Notes: generated from the sequence alone by a model not told the origin. DNA of 64,000 nt from Primorskyibacter flagellatus (GCF_900176485.1 NZ_FWYD01000019.1:1-64000), one strand, 5' to 3'; positions 35,037 to 44,341 are shown, counted from the first letter of the stretch. A program made the numbers and translations.

Positions 35037-36761
35037 ATGATGTCCGACCTGCACAGCAACTGGTATCCGATCGCCTCAAGCTCGGATCTGCCGAAACGCC
35101 ATGTATACCAAGCGCAGCTTCTGGGGAGGGAATTCGCCGTCTGGCGCGCCGACGACGGCCACGTCAATGTCTGGGAGAACCGTTGTCTGCACCGCGGCGT
35201 GCGGCTTTCGATTGGTATTAACAACGGCACCGAGCTGAAGTGCCAGTACCACGGCTGGCGTTATGCCAACCGCACCGCCGGCTGCACTTACATTCCGGCG
35301 CACCCGGCGGATGCGCCGGCCCGCACCATCTGCAACAACACCTACCCGGCAATCGAATCCCACGGGCTGGTCTGGTCCGGCGAAGAAGCCTCTGGCGATC
35401 TGCTTTCGCTGGATGGCTTTGACAGCGCAACCGTGCTGCGGGCGGTGCCGGTCTTTGCGCCGATGAATATGGTTGCCGAAGCGCTGCTGGGCTACGGCTG
35501 GGACGACAGCTGCAAGGGCGCGGCCAACGATGACGGCTCGGTCACTGTGACCGCCGGCGACGGCACCGCCGTCCGCATCTTTGTGCAGCCGATGGACAGC
35601 AACCACTCGGTGATGCGCGGCCTGGTCAACCAGGCGCCTGCCGGTGCTGGGCGGGCCGAGCTGCTGCAGACCCATAGCTGGCTGATGCAGGAACTGCGTG
35701 ACCGTGTCGAGGTGCTGGCCGCCAAACAGGAGGCCCCTGCTCCATATGAGCCGGTCATAGCCAAGGTCTCCGAAGACCTGGTCGACATCCCGGCGCTCGG
35801 CACCGACGGACGCAAGGCCGAACTGCGGGTGCAACTGGTCAAGAAAGAAATGACCGCCGAGGGCATCGTCAGCCTGCGCCTGGAACCGATCAAGGGCCAG
35901 TTGCCGACCTTCCAGCCCGGCGCGCACATCGACGTGCATCTGCCCAACGGTCTGGTGCGGCAGTACTCGATCACCAACGGGCCGGGCGAGACCGATCACT
36001 ACACCATCGGCGTCAAGCGCGAAGGGGACGGCCGCGGCGGTTCGGCGGCGGTGCATGACAGCCTGCAGGAAGGCGATGTGCTGGCGATCTCCGCACCGCG
36101 CAACAACTTCCCGCTGCGCCGCGATGCCGAGCACACCGTGTTCATCGCCGGCGGCATTGGCGTTACCCCGATGATCGCCATGGCACGGGCGCTGAATGCC
36201 CAGGGCCTGAGCTTCGAATTCCACTACTTCGTGCAGTCGGACGACCACGTGGCCTTCAAACAGCAGATCGGCGAATTCGAACGCGCTCTGACCATTCATA
36301 AAGGTCTGAGCCCAGAGGCAACCGGTGCCAAACTGAAGGAGGTTCTAGCGGAGCCTGGTTTCGCCCGCCACGTCTATATCTGCGGCCCCGGCCCGATGCT
36401 GGAGGCGACCCGCGGGATCGCGGCAAGTCAGGGCTGGACGGATGAAGCCGTGCATTTCGAGTATTTTGCCAATACCGCCGAGGTGGATGACAGCACCGCA
36501 TTCGAGGTCGATCTTGCCCGCTCGGCGCTGACCTTGCAGGTGCCCGCAGGCAAGACAATTCTGGAGGTGCTGCGTGAACACGGCATCGACATGCCGAGCT
36601 CCTGCGAGCAGGGCGCCTGCGGCACCTGCCGTTGCGGCGTGATCGAGGGTGAAGTGATCCATCAGGATGTTTACCTGAGCAACGCTGAGAAAGCCGAAGG
36701 CAAATCCATCATGACCTGCGTGTCGCGCGCAGCGTCCGACCGTCTCATCCTGGATATCTGA
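35037..36761 (+). CDS. Rieske-FNR-ferredoxin reductase (NdmD-like)
   Basis: A 574-residue three-part electron carrier. Residues about 1-105 are a complete Rieske [2Fe-2S] domain (C50, H52, C69, H72). Residues about 270-480 are a flavin/NAD(P)H reductase module (RQYSI for FMN/FAD, IAGGIGVTPMI for the nucleotide). Residues about 490-574 are a plant-type ferredoxin with C523, C528, C531 and C561. Most Rieske oxygenase reductases lack the first domain. The extra N-terminal Rieske is the distinctive feature of NdmD, where it supplies the cluster missing in NdmC. It directly follows two catalytic subunits lacking that cluster, which fits exactly. Confidence 0.88.
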   Translation: MMSDLHSNWYPIASSSDLPKRHVYQAQLLGREFAVWRADDGHVNVWENRCLHRGVRLSIGINNGTELKCQYHGWRYANRTAGCTYIPAHPADAPARTICNNTYPAIESHGLVWSGEEASGDLLSLDGFDSATVLRAVPVFAPMNMVAEALLGYGWDDSCKGAANDDGSVTVTAGDGTAVRIFVQPMDSNHSVMRGLVNQAPAGAGRAELLQTHSWLMQELRDRVEVLAAKQEAPAPYEPVIAKVSEDLVDIPALGTDGRKAELRVQLVKKEMTAEGIVSLRLEPIKGQLPTFQPGAHIDVHLPNGLVRQYSITNGPGETDHYTIGVKREGDGRGGSAAVHDSLQEGDVLAISAPRNNFPLRRDAEHTVFIAGGIGVTPMIAMARALNAQGLSFEFHYFVQSDDHVAFKQQIGEFERALTIHKGLSPEATGAKLKEVLAEPGFARHVYICGPGPMLEATRGIAASQGWTDEAVHFEYFANTAEVDDSTAFEVDLARSALTLQVPAGKTILEVLREHGIDMPSSCEQGACGTCRCGVIEGEVIHQDVYLSNAEKAEGKSIMTCVSRAASDRLILDI

Positions 36762-36770
36762 GGTGCCAGC

Positions 36771-37439
36771 ATGCTGAAACTCTACGACTACGAACTCTCC
36801 GGCAATTGCTACAAGCTGCGCCTTCTGCTCTCATTCCTGGGGGTCGAGTACAAATCAGAGCTGATCGACTTCTATCCGGGCAACCAGCACAAATCCCCGG
36901 AATTCCGCCAGATTAACCCTCTCGGGCAACTGCCGGTCATCGACGACAACGGCCTTGTGCTGCGCGATGCCCAGGCGATCCTGGTCTACCTGGCCTCGAA
37001 ATATGACCCGTCGTGCAAATGGTACCCTCGGGACAATCCGGAGATGCTGGGGCAGATCTCGCAATGGCTGGCTTTTGCTGACGGGATCACCGGAACGGCC
37101 TCGGCAGCCCGCTTGCATGACGCGCTGTTCTACAACCACATCGACGTCGAGGCCGCGAGGGCTGGAGCACACCGGTTGTTCCGGGTGCTGGATGAACATC
37201 TCTTCTTTGCGGAAGAGGCGGGTCAGGACTGGATCTGCCCTGGCGACCACCCCACCATCGCTGACATTGCCTGCTTCCCTTACATCATGCTTTCCGAGGA
37301 AGGCGGCATTCCACGCATCGATTACCCGGCAATCCGCCGCTGGAGTGACCGTTTCAAGCGCATCCCGGGCTTTACCGTGATGTCGGGCGTCTTCCCTGCA
37401 GGGCCAGCCGCGAAAGACAGCTCAAAAGCAGTTGCCTGA
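36771..37439 (+). CDS. Glutathione S-transferase-like protein (NdmE-like position)
   Basis: A 222-residue GST fold: thioredoxin-like N-terminus (LYDYELSGNCYKLRLLLSFL, INPLGQLPVIDD, LRDAQAILVYLA) and an all-helical C-terminus (ADIACFPYIML, RRWSDRFKRIPGF). In the caffeine system the GST-like NdmE is required to hold NdmC and NdmD together and is thought to be structural. Its location 9 bp after the NdmD-like gene suggests the same. An alternative is a glutathione role with formaldehyde, since the next enzymes use S-hydroxymethyl-glutathione. A GAGG site lies just before the ATG. Confidence 0.85.
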   Translation: MLKLYDYELSGNCYKLRLLLSFLGVEYKSELIDFYPGNQHKSPEFRQINPLGQLPVIDDNGLVLRDAQAILVYLASKYDPSCKWYPRDNPEMLGQISQWLAFADGITGTASAARLHDALFYNHIDVEAARAGAHRLFRVLDEHLFFAEEAGQDWICPGDHPTIADIACFPYIMLSEEGGIPRIDYPAIRRWSDRFKRIPGFTVMSGVFPAGPAAKDSSKAVA

Positions 37440-37756
37440 GCGCTAACCCTCTCCCCTAGCCGGCCCATCCTGTCCGGCTATCCTGGGCGCCCGGTGATTG
37501 CTTGCTACCTCCCATCGGGCGCCCGCCTTTCCAAAGCGCATGGGCATAGAGGGCTTTTCTCTGGCAAACCTGAGTTTACCTCATTTGGCGCAATTCAAAC
37601 AATCCAACAGCCGGTGGTGGAACTAGCTCCCCGCCAGGAATCTCCAATTCCATCCAATGTGACAGGCCGGAAGACCTGAAAAAGCCTTGGCTTAAGGAGA
37701 GAACGTGCCCGTCCTCTTCAACACGGGCCTCACCAACCACTCACAGGGAGAAGAAA
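37440..37756. other. Gap inside the catabolic operon, probable second promoter
   Basis: 317 bp with no supportable gene. It has a small dyad AGCCGG/CCGGCT (37458-37463 and 37474-37479) and two copies of GGGCGCC flanking 20-odd bases. The length and AT-rich middle make a second promoter for the channel and formaldehyde genes likely. A 61-codon frame here lacks a ribosome site and is not called. Confidence 0.4.
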
Positions 37757-38530
37757 ATGAAATCAAGGAATGAGGGTCTGAAAGCGCTTTCGGTGGCGGC
37801 TTTTTCGGGGCTTGCCGGAGTTGCAATGCCGGCGGCTGCCGGCGCGGAGATACTGTTTTCAACTGGCGAAGTTCAGCTTCACTACGGAGACGGCTACCAC
37901 CTGGGGGCAAATGGATTCGACACAACCAGCCGAACGACACTGACCGTGGAGCAGTTCACGCTATTTAACTGGGGTGACCTGTTCTATTTTGTTGATCTTT
38001 TTCAAGACCATGAAGGAACAGGCCGCGAAGTTGATCATTACGCTGAGATTTACGCTCACCTGAATGGGGGCAACTTCGGCATCAACTTCAGGGAAGATGG
38101 CTTTGTCAAGGATGTCGGCCTTGATTTTGGGTTGTTCCATGGTACCGACTTTTTGGTTGCCGCTCCGGGGGTGCGAGCGGACTTCAATGTGCCGGGCTTC
38201 AATGTCTTCACATTCGGCCTCTACGCCTATGACAATCTCGTCGACCCGTTCAATCGAGACTTGGATATGACCTATCAGGCAACACTCGTTTGGAACGCAC
38301 CATTCACTCTGGGCAATGCAAACATGAGCTTTCGCGGCTTCACTGACTTCATTGGCGACCAAGGATCTGGTGTGGACGATCAAATTGTTGCTTCACCCCA
38401 GCTGGTTTGGGATGTGGGCCAGGAAGGTGGAGCATCCATTGGTCTGGAATACACCTACTTCCGCAACAAGTTCGGCGTCACCGGCGTAGATGATAACTCC
38501 ATCTCAGCGTTTGTTGCCCTGAAGTTCTAG
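37757..38530 (+). CDS. Tsx-like outer-membrane nucleoside channel
   Basis: A 257-residue beta-barrel precursor: signal peptide (about 1-30, ending AAAGA), then alternating amphipathic strands with many aromatic residues (GEVQLHYGDGYHLG, LTVEQFTLFNWGDLFYFVDL) and a C-terminal Phe (SAFVALKF), the usual barrel assembly signal. The pattern matches the Tsx/OmpK family of nucleoside-specific channels. With the BMP importer, it gives uptake across both membranes, pointing to a nucleoside or purine-like substrate. Confidence 0.8.
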   Translation: MKSRNEGLKALSVAAFSGLAGVAMPAAAGAEILFSTGEVQLHYGDGYHLGANGFDTTSRTTLTVEQFTLFNWGDLFYFVDLFQDHEGTGREVDHYAEIYAHLNGGNFGINFREDGFVKDVGLDFGLFHGTDFLVAAPGVRADFNVPGFNVFTFGLYAYDNLVDPFNRDLDMTYQATLVWNAPFTLGNANMSFRGFTDFIGDQGSGVDDQIVASPQLVWDVGQEGGASIGLEYTYFRNKFGVTGVDDNSISAFVALKF

Positions 38531-38602
38531 AACACAAAAAACTGCAAAAAAGCAGCCTGCAATGCTCATGCGGGCTGATCCCTTCACAACTGGAGAAAAC
38601 TG

Positions 38603-39718
<1,116 letters not shown>

Positions 39719-39721
39719 TCG

Positions 39722-40558
39722 ATGGAGCTGATCGAAAACACCACATGTTTCGGCGGCAAAAATGCAGTCTACAGGCATCGCTCAGATGCCTGTGGCTGCG
39801 ACATGACCTTTGGTATCTACCTGCCGCCGCAAGCGGAAACCACATCGGTTCCGGTCCTGTGGTATCTCTCCGGCCTGACCTGCACCCATGAAAACGCCAT
39901 GTCCAAGGCGGGATTGCAGCAATATGCCGCCAAACGCGGCTTGGCGCTGGTCTTTCCGGATACGTCGCCGCGCGGCGAAGACGTGGCCGATGACGAAGCC
40001 TATGATCTGGGGCAGGGTGCGGGCTTTTATGTAAACGCGACCCAAAGACCGTGGGCACCGCATTTCCGCATGTACGACTATGTTACCCGGGAGCTTTATG
40101 CGCTGGTGTGCGGCGCGTTTCCGGTCACTGAGAAGCAGGGGATCACAGGCCATTCCATGGGCGGTCATGGCGCGCTGACCCTGGCCATTCAAAACCCCGA
40201 GCAATTCCGCTCAGTTTCGGCCTTTGCTCCGATTACCAACCCCACCAAGTCGGATTGGGGGCGCAAGCAATTGGCGGCATACATCGGCACGGATGAAACC
40301 ATGTGGCGGGACTATGACGCCAGCCGACTGCTTCGCAGCAAAGGCTGGCAGCAGGATATCCTCGTTGACCAGGGCGGCGAGGATCAGTTTCTCGATCTGC
40401 TGCGCCCGCAGGAACTTGTGGAAGCTGCGAAAGACGTTTCAGTGCCGCTCTCCTACAGGGCGCATAGCGGCTACAATCACAGCTATTACTTTGTCGCCAG
40501 CTTTGCCGAAGAGCACGTTAACTGGCATGCAGACAGGCTACGAGGGCCTGCTGCGTGA
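39722..40558 (+). CDS. fghA: S-formylglutathione hydrolase
   Basis: Hydrolyses S-formylglutathione to formate and glutathione, completing formaldehyde disposal. The 278-residue esterase-D type protein has SGLTCTHENAM (oxyanion region), GHSMGGHG with nucleophile S145, an Asp in the QGGEDQFL region and the catalytic His in SGYNHSYYF. It starts 3 bp after the dehydrogenase stop. No formate dehydrogenase is present in this window. Confidence 0.95.
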   Translation: MELIENTTCFGGKNAVYRHRSDACGCDMTFGIYLPPQAETTSVPVLWYLSGLTCTHENAMSKAGLQQYAAKRGLALVFPDTSPRGEDVADDEAYDLGQGAGFYVNATQRPWAPHFRMYDYVTRELYALVCGAFPVTEKQGITGHSMGGHGALTLAIQNPEQFRSVSAFAPITNPTKSDWGRKQLAAYIGTDETMWRDYDASRLLRSKGWQQDILVDQGGEDQFLDLLRPQELVEAAKDVSVPLSYRAHSGYNHSYYFVASFAEEHVNWHADRLRGPAA

Positions 40559-40686
40559 GTTGACACCGCCTGAAGCCTTCCGCGTCCACGCATCAGGCTG
40601 CTGGTTCAAAACGCCAGGGCAATTCTTCCGCGTTTCAGTGCTGCAGCGGACATGATAACCGGCCCATCGCTTCCAGAGCGCCGTCC

Positions 40687-40923
40687 TCAGAAGGCGCGTG
40701 GCTCGCTGTCTGATGGTGGGCGAACCGGCTGGCGTATAAGGTGAATGGCAGGAAGGAGCCGGTCTTTCTCGCACGATCTCGCTGCTGCCGCAAAATACTG
40801 CAACTGCTCGCTCGTCACACCCAGCTCCCTGGCCACGCCGGTTTGTGTGGCACCAGGCTTATAAAGCCGACCAACAGCTGCGGCTTTGAATTCATCTGTG
40901 AACGTTCGTCTCGATTGTCCCAT
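40687..40923 (-). pseudogene. Truncated IS3-family OrfA
   Basis: The first about 42 residues (RRTFTDEFKAAAVGRLYKPG, ELGVTSEQLQ) are the HTH start of an IS3/IS911-type OrfA; the remaining sequence is unrelated and no OrfB follows. Beyond its start, a terminal-repeat-like sequence (GGACAGGGGTACTTTACCCCGGTGTCC, near 40943-40970) is seen. It marks the right edge of the catabolic island. Confidence 0.7.
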
Positions 40924-41085
40924 TCCATGCTCCTTTCTTGGACAGGGGTACTTTACCCCGGTGTCCGGGAACCGGAACGAAGTTCATGGCTGCATTCTCC
41001 TCGGCCATGCAGCGAGAGAAATTCGGCAGTGCAGCGGATCGGCGCGCTGCGAGCGCGCGCAGCATGAAAACCAGATTCACAGTAT

Positions 41086-41152
41086 GGGCTCACTCCAGAC
41101 CTTCTCCGCAGCGCAGGATGCGCCAAAACTCAACCCTTTCTGTCATCGGCAA
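41086..41152. repeat. Dispersed repeat, left half (copy D), cut by IS110
   Basis: 67 bp identical to the first part of copy E at 43181-43247 (from GGGCTCACTCCAGACC to CATCGGCAA). It stops exactly where the IS110 element begins. The right half resumes at 42510 (copy C), so D and C are one repeat split by insertion. Confidence 0.8.
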
Positions 41153-41246
41153 TAACGACATGGTGTGATTGCGGCGGTCGCTCTCCGGAGGCGAACGAGG
41201 TCCGGTATGTTGGCCTCATGGAAAAAAGCCGTGAGGAGAACGACCT

Positions 41247-42287
41247 ATGGAACACTATGCCGGTTTGGACGTGTCGCTGAAAGAGATTTCGATCTGTGTC
41301 GTGGATGAGGATGGAGCGATCGTAGCGCGCGGGGCCTGTCCTGCCGACCCCGAAGGCGTCGCAGGCTGGTTTCGCAACCGCGATCTCGAACCTCGACGCA
41401 TCGCACATGAGAGCGGCATGCTCTCGATCTGGTTGCAGCGAGGGATGGCTCGGCTGGGGTTGCCGGCAACCTGCATCGATGCGCGCAAGGCGCACAAAAG
41501 CCTCTCGGCGCGACTGAACAAGTCAGACGCTGCGGACGCGGAAGGACTGGCGCAGCTCGCACGGACCGGCTGGTTCACTCCGGTGCACATCCGAAGCGAA
41601 GACGCCGATCGACTGCGCTGTCTGGTCGGAGCGCGGGAACGGTTGATCCGACTGCGAAAAGACCTCGAAGGGCACATCCGCGGCGTCCTGAAGACCTTCG
41701 GCATCCGCATGACCGGCATCGGCCAGGGGCGGCAGAGGCAGGCGTTCCGGGATCAGCTCGCGGCAGCTGGGGAGAGTGATACGGTTCTGCGCGCAATTTC
41801 TGATGGGTTTATCGCCGCACATGCAACGCTGTGCCAAGCAGCAGATGACTTGGACAAAGTCGTGAAAGGGAGGGCCGAAGCCCATCCTGTCGCGCGCCGC
41901 CTGATGACGATCCCCGGCGTCGGCCCGGTCAACGCGCTAAGCTTCATCGCCCTGATCGATGACCCTAACCGTTTTAGCCGAGCATCCGATGTCGGTGCTT
42001 TCCTCGGGCTCACGCCGAAACGCCATCAATCCGGTGAAATCGACTGGTCCGGGCGCGTGTCGAAATGCGGTGATGGCGCCATGCGCGGTCTGCTGTTCGA
42101 GGCCGCTTCCTGCCTGATCCGCCAGGTCAAACGCTTCTCGCCGCTCAAGAGTTGGTCTGTCCGACTGGCCGGACGGCGCGGATTCCGCAAGGCGGCGGTC
42201 GCCACCGCGCGCAAGATCGCCGTGCTGATGCTGACGCTGTGGAAGAACGAAACCGACTATCAATGGACAAAGGAGGCCACTGCCTGA
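41247..42287 (+). CDS. IS110-family transposase (DEDD/serine recombinase)
   Basis: A 346-residue intact transposase. The N-terminal RuvC-like DEDD domain has D8 (GLDVSLKE), E55 (AHESG), D94 and D97 (NKSDAADAEG). The C-terminal Transposase_20 domain has IPGVGPVNALSFIALI and FLGLTPKRHQSGEIDWSGRVSKCGD, which includes the conserved Ser region. IS110 enzymes recombine DNA guided by a bridge RNA transcribed from a noncoding end of the element. GAGGAG precedes the ATG. Confidence 0.95.
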   Translation: MEHYAGLDVSLKEISICVVDEDGAIVARGACPADPEGVAGWFRNRDLEPRRIAHESGMLSIWLQRGMARLGLPATCIDARKAHKSLSARLNKSDAADAEGLAQLARTGWFTPVHIRSEDADRLRCLVGARERLIRLRKDLEGHIRGVLKTFGIRMTGIGQGRQRQAFRDQLAAAGESDTVLRAISDGFIAAHATLCQAADDLDKVVKGRAEAHPVARRLMTIPGVGPVNALSFIALIDDPNRFSRASDVGAFLGLTPKRHQSGEIDWSGRVSKCGDGAMRGLLFEAASCLIRQVKRFSPLKSWSVRLAGRRGFRKAAVATARKIAVLMLTLWKNETDYQWTKEATA

Positions 42288-42293
42288 TCTGAG

Positions 42294-42332
42294 TTCCCGC
42301 CCCGAAGGCGGGAAGCGAAGTCCCGACGGGAC
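42294..42332 (+). ncRNA. Candidate bridge-RNA hairpins in IS110 3' noncoding end
   Basis: Just after the transposase stop are two GC-rich hairpins: TTCCCGCC/GGCGGGAA (42294-42301 and 42307-42314) and GTCCC/GGGAC (42320-42324 and 42328-42332). The 222-bp noncoding 3' end is long enough for a bridge RNA as found in the IS1111 subgroup. No transcript evidence is available, and the guide loops were not resolved. Confidence 0.4.
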
Positions 42333-42509
42333 GGAGGTTGATCGATCTCGTAAAAACGGTTGGGATGCAGGCTCGCCTGCTCACCCCGCAAACGACATTG
42401 GAGACGATCCACCACCGAACACCATCATGAGGCGCATCCGCGACCTCGGAGAGAACCATGACCCCGGACGGACAAACCGCTCACCCGCTTGACAAGGCCG
42501 CAATCAGAG

Positions 42510-42563
42510 AACCGTTTTTGGCGTGCAGGTTCTGTCACTGGGTTTGTGTCCGGTGTGCGGGAC
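42510..42563. repeat. Dispersed repeat, right half (copy C)
   Basis: About 54 bp, from ACCGTTTTTGGCGTGCAGG to GTCCGGTGTGCGGGAC, essentially identical to the right block of copy B (26961-27013). It contains TGTCA and TGTCC...GGGACA half-sites. Confidence 0.8.
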
Positions 42564-42646
42564 AGAGATGGCTTTCGCTGCGGTTGCGCAGATGTCCGGT
42601 TTAGGTCAATCAAGCAGGGATAGCTTTTTGAACCACAGGAGCGACT

Positions 42647-43126
42647 GTGAAGACCGTCATCCTCGAACACGAATACGCCTCACCGGCGAAGGAGGTCTGG
42701 GCGGTGGCAACGGACCTCGATGCACTCAAGGACATCATGGATGGGGTTGTCAGCTTCGAAGGGTTGCCGAGCGGTCGCGTATACCAAGGCCAGAAAATTA
42801 CCGTGCAGGTGTCGCTTTTCGGGAAGTTACCGCCTCAGCCGTATTTCATGGAAGTCCTGGAATGCGACGACGAAGCAATGATTTTGCGGTCGTCTGAAAA
42901 GGGCGCAGGCGTCAAATCGTGGCGTCACACTCTGACCGTGGAACCACAGCAGTCAGGGTCCAGGCTGCGCGACGTCATTGAAATCGACGCGGGCTGGATG
43001 TCATGGGCCTTCGCCCTCTGGGCACGGTTTCTGTATCGCAAGCGGCATGAACCGCGCGTTCAAATTCTTGCGGACATGCGGACGAAACGGTCTGAGACTG
43101 AGTTGTCCGATTCAGAATCGCCGTGA
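42647..43126 (+). CDS. SRPBCC-family protein
   Basis: A 159-residue START/polyketide-cyclase-like fold (EYASPAKEVWAVATDLDALKDIM, then YFMEVLECDDEAMILRSSE, RLRDVIEIDAGWMSWAF). Start is GTG at 42647 with CAGGAG 6 nt upstream. It is a lone gene between two repeat copies (C and E), reminiscent of the other SRPBCC gene lying between copies A and B. Ligand and role are unknown. Confidence 0.8.
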   Translation: MKTVILEHEYASPAKEVWAVATDLDALKDIMDGVVSFEGLPSGRVYQGQKITVQVSLFGKLPPQPYFMEVLECDDEAMILRSSEKGAGVKSWRHTLTVEPQQSGSRLRDVIEIDAGWMSWAFALWARFLYRKRHEPRVQILADMRTKRSETELSDSESP

Positions 43127-43180
43127 AGTGAACCAAGATGGACTGCGCCCCTTCGCGCTATGTGCAGTGAACTGCAAAAA

Positions 43181-43263
43181 GGGCTCACTCCAGACCTTCT
43201 CCGCAGCGCAGGATGCGCCAAAACTCAACCCTTTCTGTCATCGGCAAAAACCACCGTTTTTGT
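43181..43263. repeat. Dispersed repeat, copy E (uninterrupted)
   Basis: Begins identically to copy D for 67 bp, then continues AAACCACCGTTTTTG without the insertion seen at D/C, and diverges after 43264. It provides the empty-site comparison for the IS110 insertion. Confidence 0.8.
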
Positions 43264-43348
43264 CTATCCCGTCAACTGCGGTAACACCCACGCAGCCTCA
43301 CGCCTGTTCCAGTAGACAAGCTCCACAACTGAGAGGCTGTGTGAGAAG

Positions 43349-43756
43349 TCAACGCGGTGCGATCCGGCGGACCATCTGGGCGCATGCGGCAATCGTGATG
43401 AGCGTCTCGGACGTCTGTACCCGATATTCGTAATCCTTTGACAGTCGACGGTGCCGGCCAAGCCAGGCGAAACTGCGTTCAACGATCCAGTTAAGTCCGG
43501 CGATCTTAAACGCTTGCTCCTTGCGTTTGACGATCGTCAGCTTCCATCCGTTTCGATCCTTCAGGTCTTGTGACAGCCCTTTGCTCTCGTAGCCAGCGTC
43601 TGCGATCACAGTATGGACTGTCGGCCATAGCGGGGATAACCCGCCAGCCAGGAAACGGGCTGCCCGACGATCCGACATGCCCGCAGGCTCGACGCGGCAG
43701 GCAATAAGAAAGCCCTGTGTATCAACGAGCATCTGTCGCTTTCGCCCCTTGACCAT
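43349..43756 (-). CDS. IS5-family transposase OrfB (made by -1 frameshift)
   Basis: C-terminal half of the DDE transposase: VKGRKRQMLVDTQGFL, VIADAGYESKG with the second Asp, and WIVERSFAWLGRHRRLSKDYE with the catalytic Glu. Reading in this frame upstream of its first ATG gives KGGVRGFDGHKMVKGRK, which is the conserved sequence joining the two halves. The product is therefore an OrfA-OrfB fusion by -1 slippage near 43781-43792. Confidence 0.88.
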   Translation of the reverse strand: MVKGRKRQMLVDTQGFLIACRVEPAGMSDRRAARFLAGGLSPLWPTVHTVIADAGYESKGLSQDLKDRNGWKLTIVKRKEQAFKIAGLNWIVERSFAWLGRHRRLSKDYEYRVQTSETLITIAACAQMVRRIAPR

Positions 43757-44130
43757 CTTATGCCCATCAAAGCCACGAACGCCCCCTTTTCTGTCGTCTT
43801 CACCGATTGACTGTCCATGATGACAACTGTGGGATCAGGGCGCCGGCCCGATTTTTTCCGGGCGGCACGGTAGAGCGCCCGATGCAAACGGCCCCATACA
43901 CCATCGATCCGCCACTGCCGGAAATATGACCAGACCGTACCCCAAGGCGGGAAATCGAGCGGAAGAAGACGCCACTGGCATCCTGTGCGCAGCAGATAAA
44001 GGATCCCATCGACCACGGCCCGCAAATCCGTTCGCCGAGGTCTGCCGCCAGGACGGGGAAGCGGCAGATGCGGCGCAATCAGCGCCCATTGTTCATCGGT
44101 AAGGTCTGTAGGATAGCCAACGCGCGCCAT
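43606..44130 (-). CDS. IS5-family transposase OrfA
   Basis: N-terminal part of the transposase: DUF4096-type DNA-binding region (DLTDEQWALIAPHLPLP, RTDLRAVVDGILYLLRTGCQW) and the first catalytic Asp in VVIMDSQSVKTTEKG. The ATG at 44130 follows GGGAGGGAGAT. After the A4G5 run (43781-43790 on the plus strand) the zero frame loses family similarity and the minus-one frame takes over. Confidence 0.9.
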   Translation of the reverse strand: MARVGYPTDLTDEQWALIAPHLPLPRPGGRPRRTDLRAVVDGILYLLRTGCQWRLLPLDFPPWGTVWSYFRQWRIDGVWGRLHRALYRAARKKSGRRPDPTVVIMDSQSVKTTEKGAFVALMGIRWSRGESDRCSLIHRAFLLPAASSLRACRIVGQPVSWLAGYPRYGRQSIL

Positions 44131-44289
44131 GATCTCCCTCCCATTTCTGGAGAAGAGCATACGCTTCGATGCCAAAATGGCCACTTCTCACACAGCCTCA
44201 TAGCTCACGCGGCTTGCAGTGTCATTTCGCCCCGTCCTGCAAAGGACCACAGTTCTTGCGTTGCCAAAGCGTTGGTTTTTGCGCTACAT

Positions 44290-44322
44290 AACTCTATAGA
44301 GTTAATATCGTTACTATAGAGT
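44290..44322. promoter_or_regulatory. Palindromic operator-like repeats upstream of the TrbM-like gene
   Basis: A 14-bp perfect palindrome AACTCTATAGAGTT (44290-44303) and a second ACTATAGAGT copy (44313-44322) are spaced by 20 bp, in an AT-rich stretch just before the gene at 44342. Likely binding sites for a plasmid regulator overlapping the promoter. Confidence 0.55.
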
Positions 44323-44341
44323 CATGTGACGAGGGAAAACT

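Larger units (their letters stand above)
41153..42509 (+). mobile_element. Complete IS110-family insertion sequence
   Basis: The borders are inferred from where flanking repeat halves D and C stop matching intact copies B and E, giving about 1.36 kb. There are about 94 bp before and 222 bp after the transposase. No terminal inverted repeats are evident, which is normal for IS110. It lies inside a recombination-site-like repeat, fitting the family's sequence-guided target choice. Confidence 0.8.
43333..44199 (-). mobile_element. IS5-family (IS427-group) insertion sequence
   Basis: 867 bp bounded by perfect 17-bp terminal inverted repeats, GAGGCTGTGTGAGAAGT at 43333-43349 and its complement at 44183-44199. 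Inside are two overlapping frames that make the transposase by frameshifting. No clear target duplication was identified. Confidence 0.9.

Noticed and set aside
35076-36299. A 407-codon minus-strand frame opposite the NdmD-like gene
   Set aside because: Antisense to a gene with Rieske, flavin and ferredoxin motifs; composition typical of a shadow frame.
37494-37679. A 61-codon plus-strand frame in the gap before the Tsx-like gene
   Set aside because: No ribosome site and no protein-like pattern; more likely a promoter region.
43333-44199. Two independent genes or a broken transposase in the IS5-type element
   Set aside because: The two frames overlap and join by a -1 shift at an A4G5 run to give the conserved KGGVRGFDGHK sequence, so this is normal programmed frameshifting.
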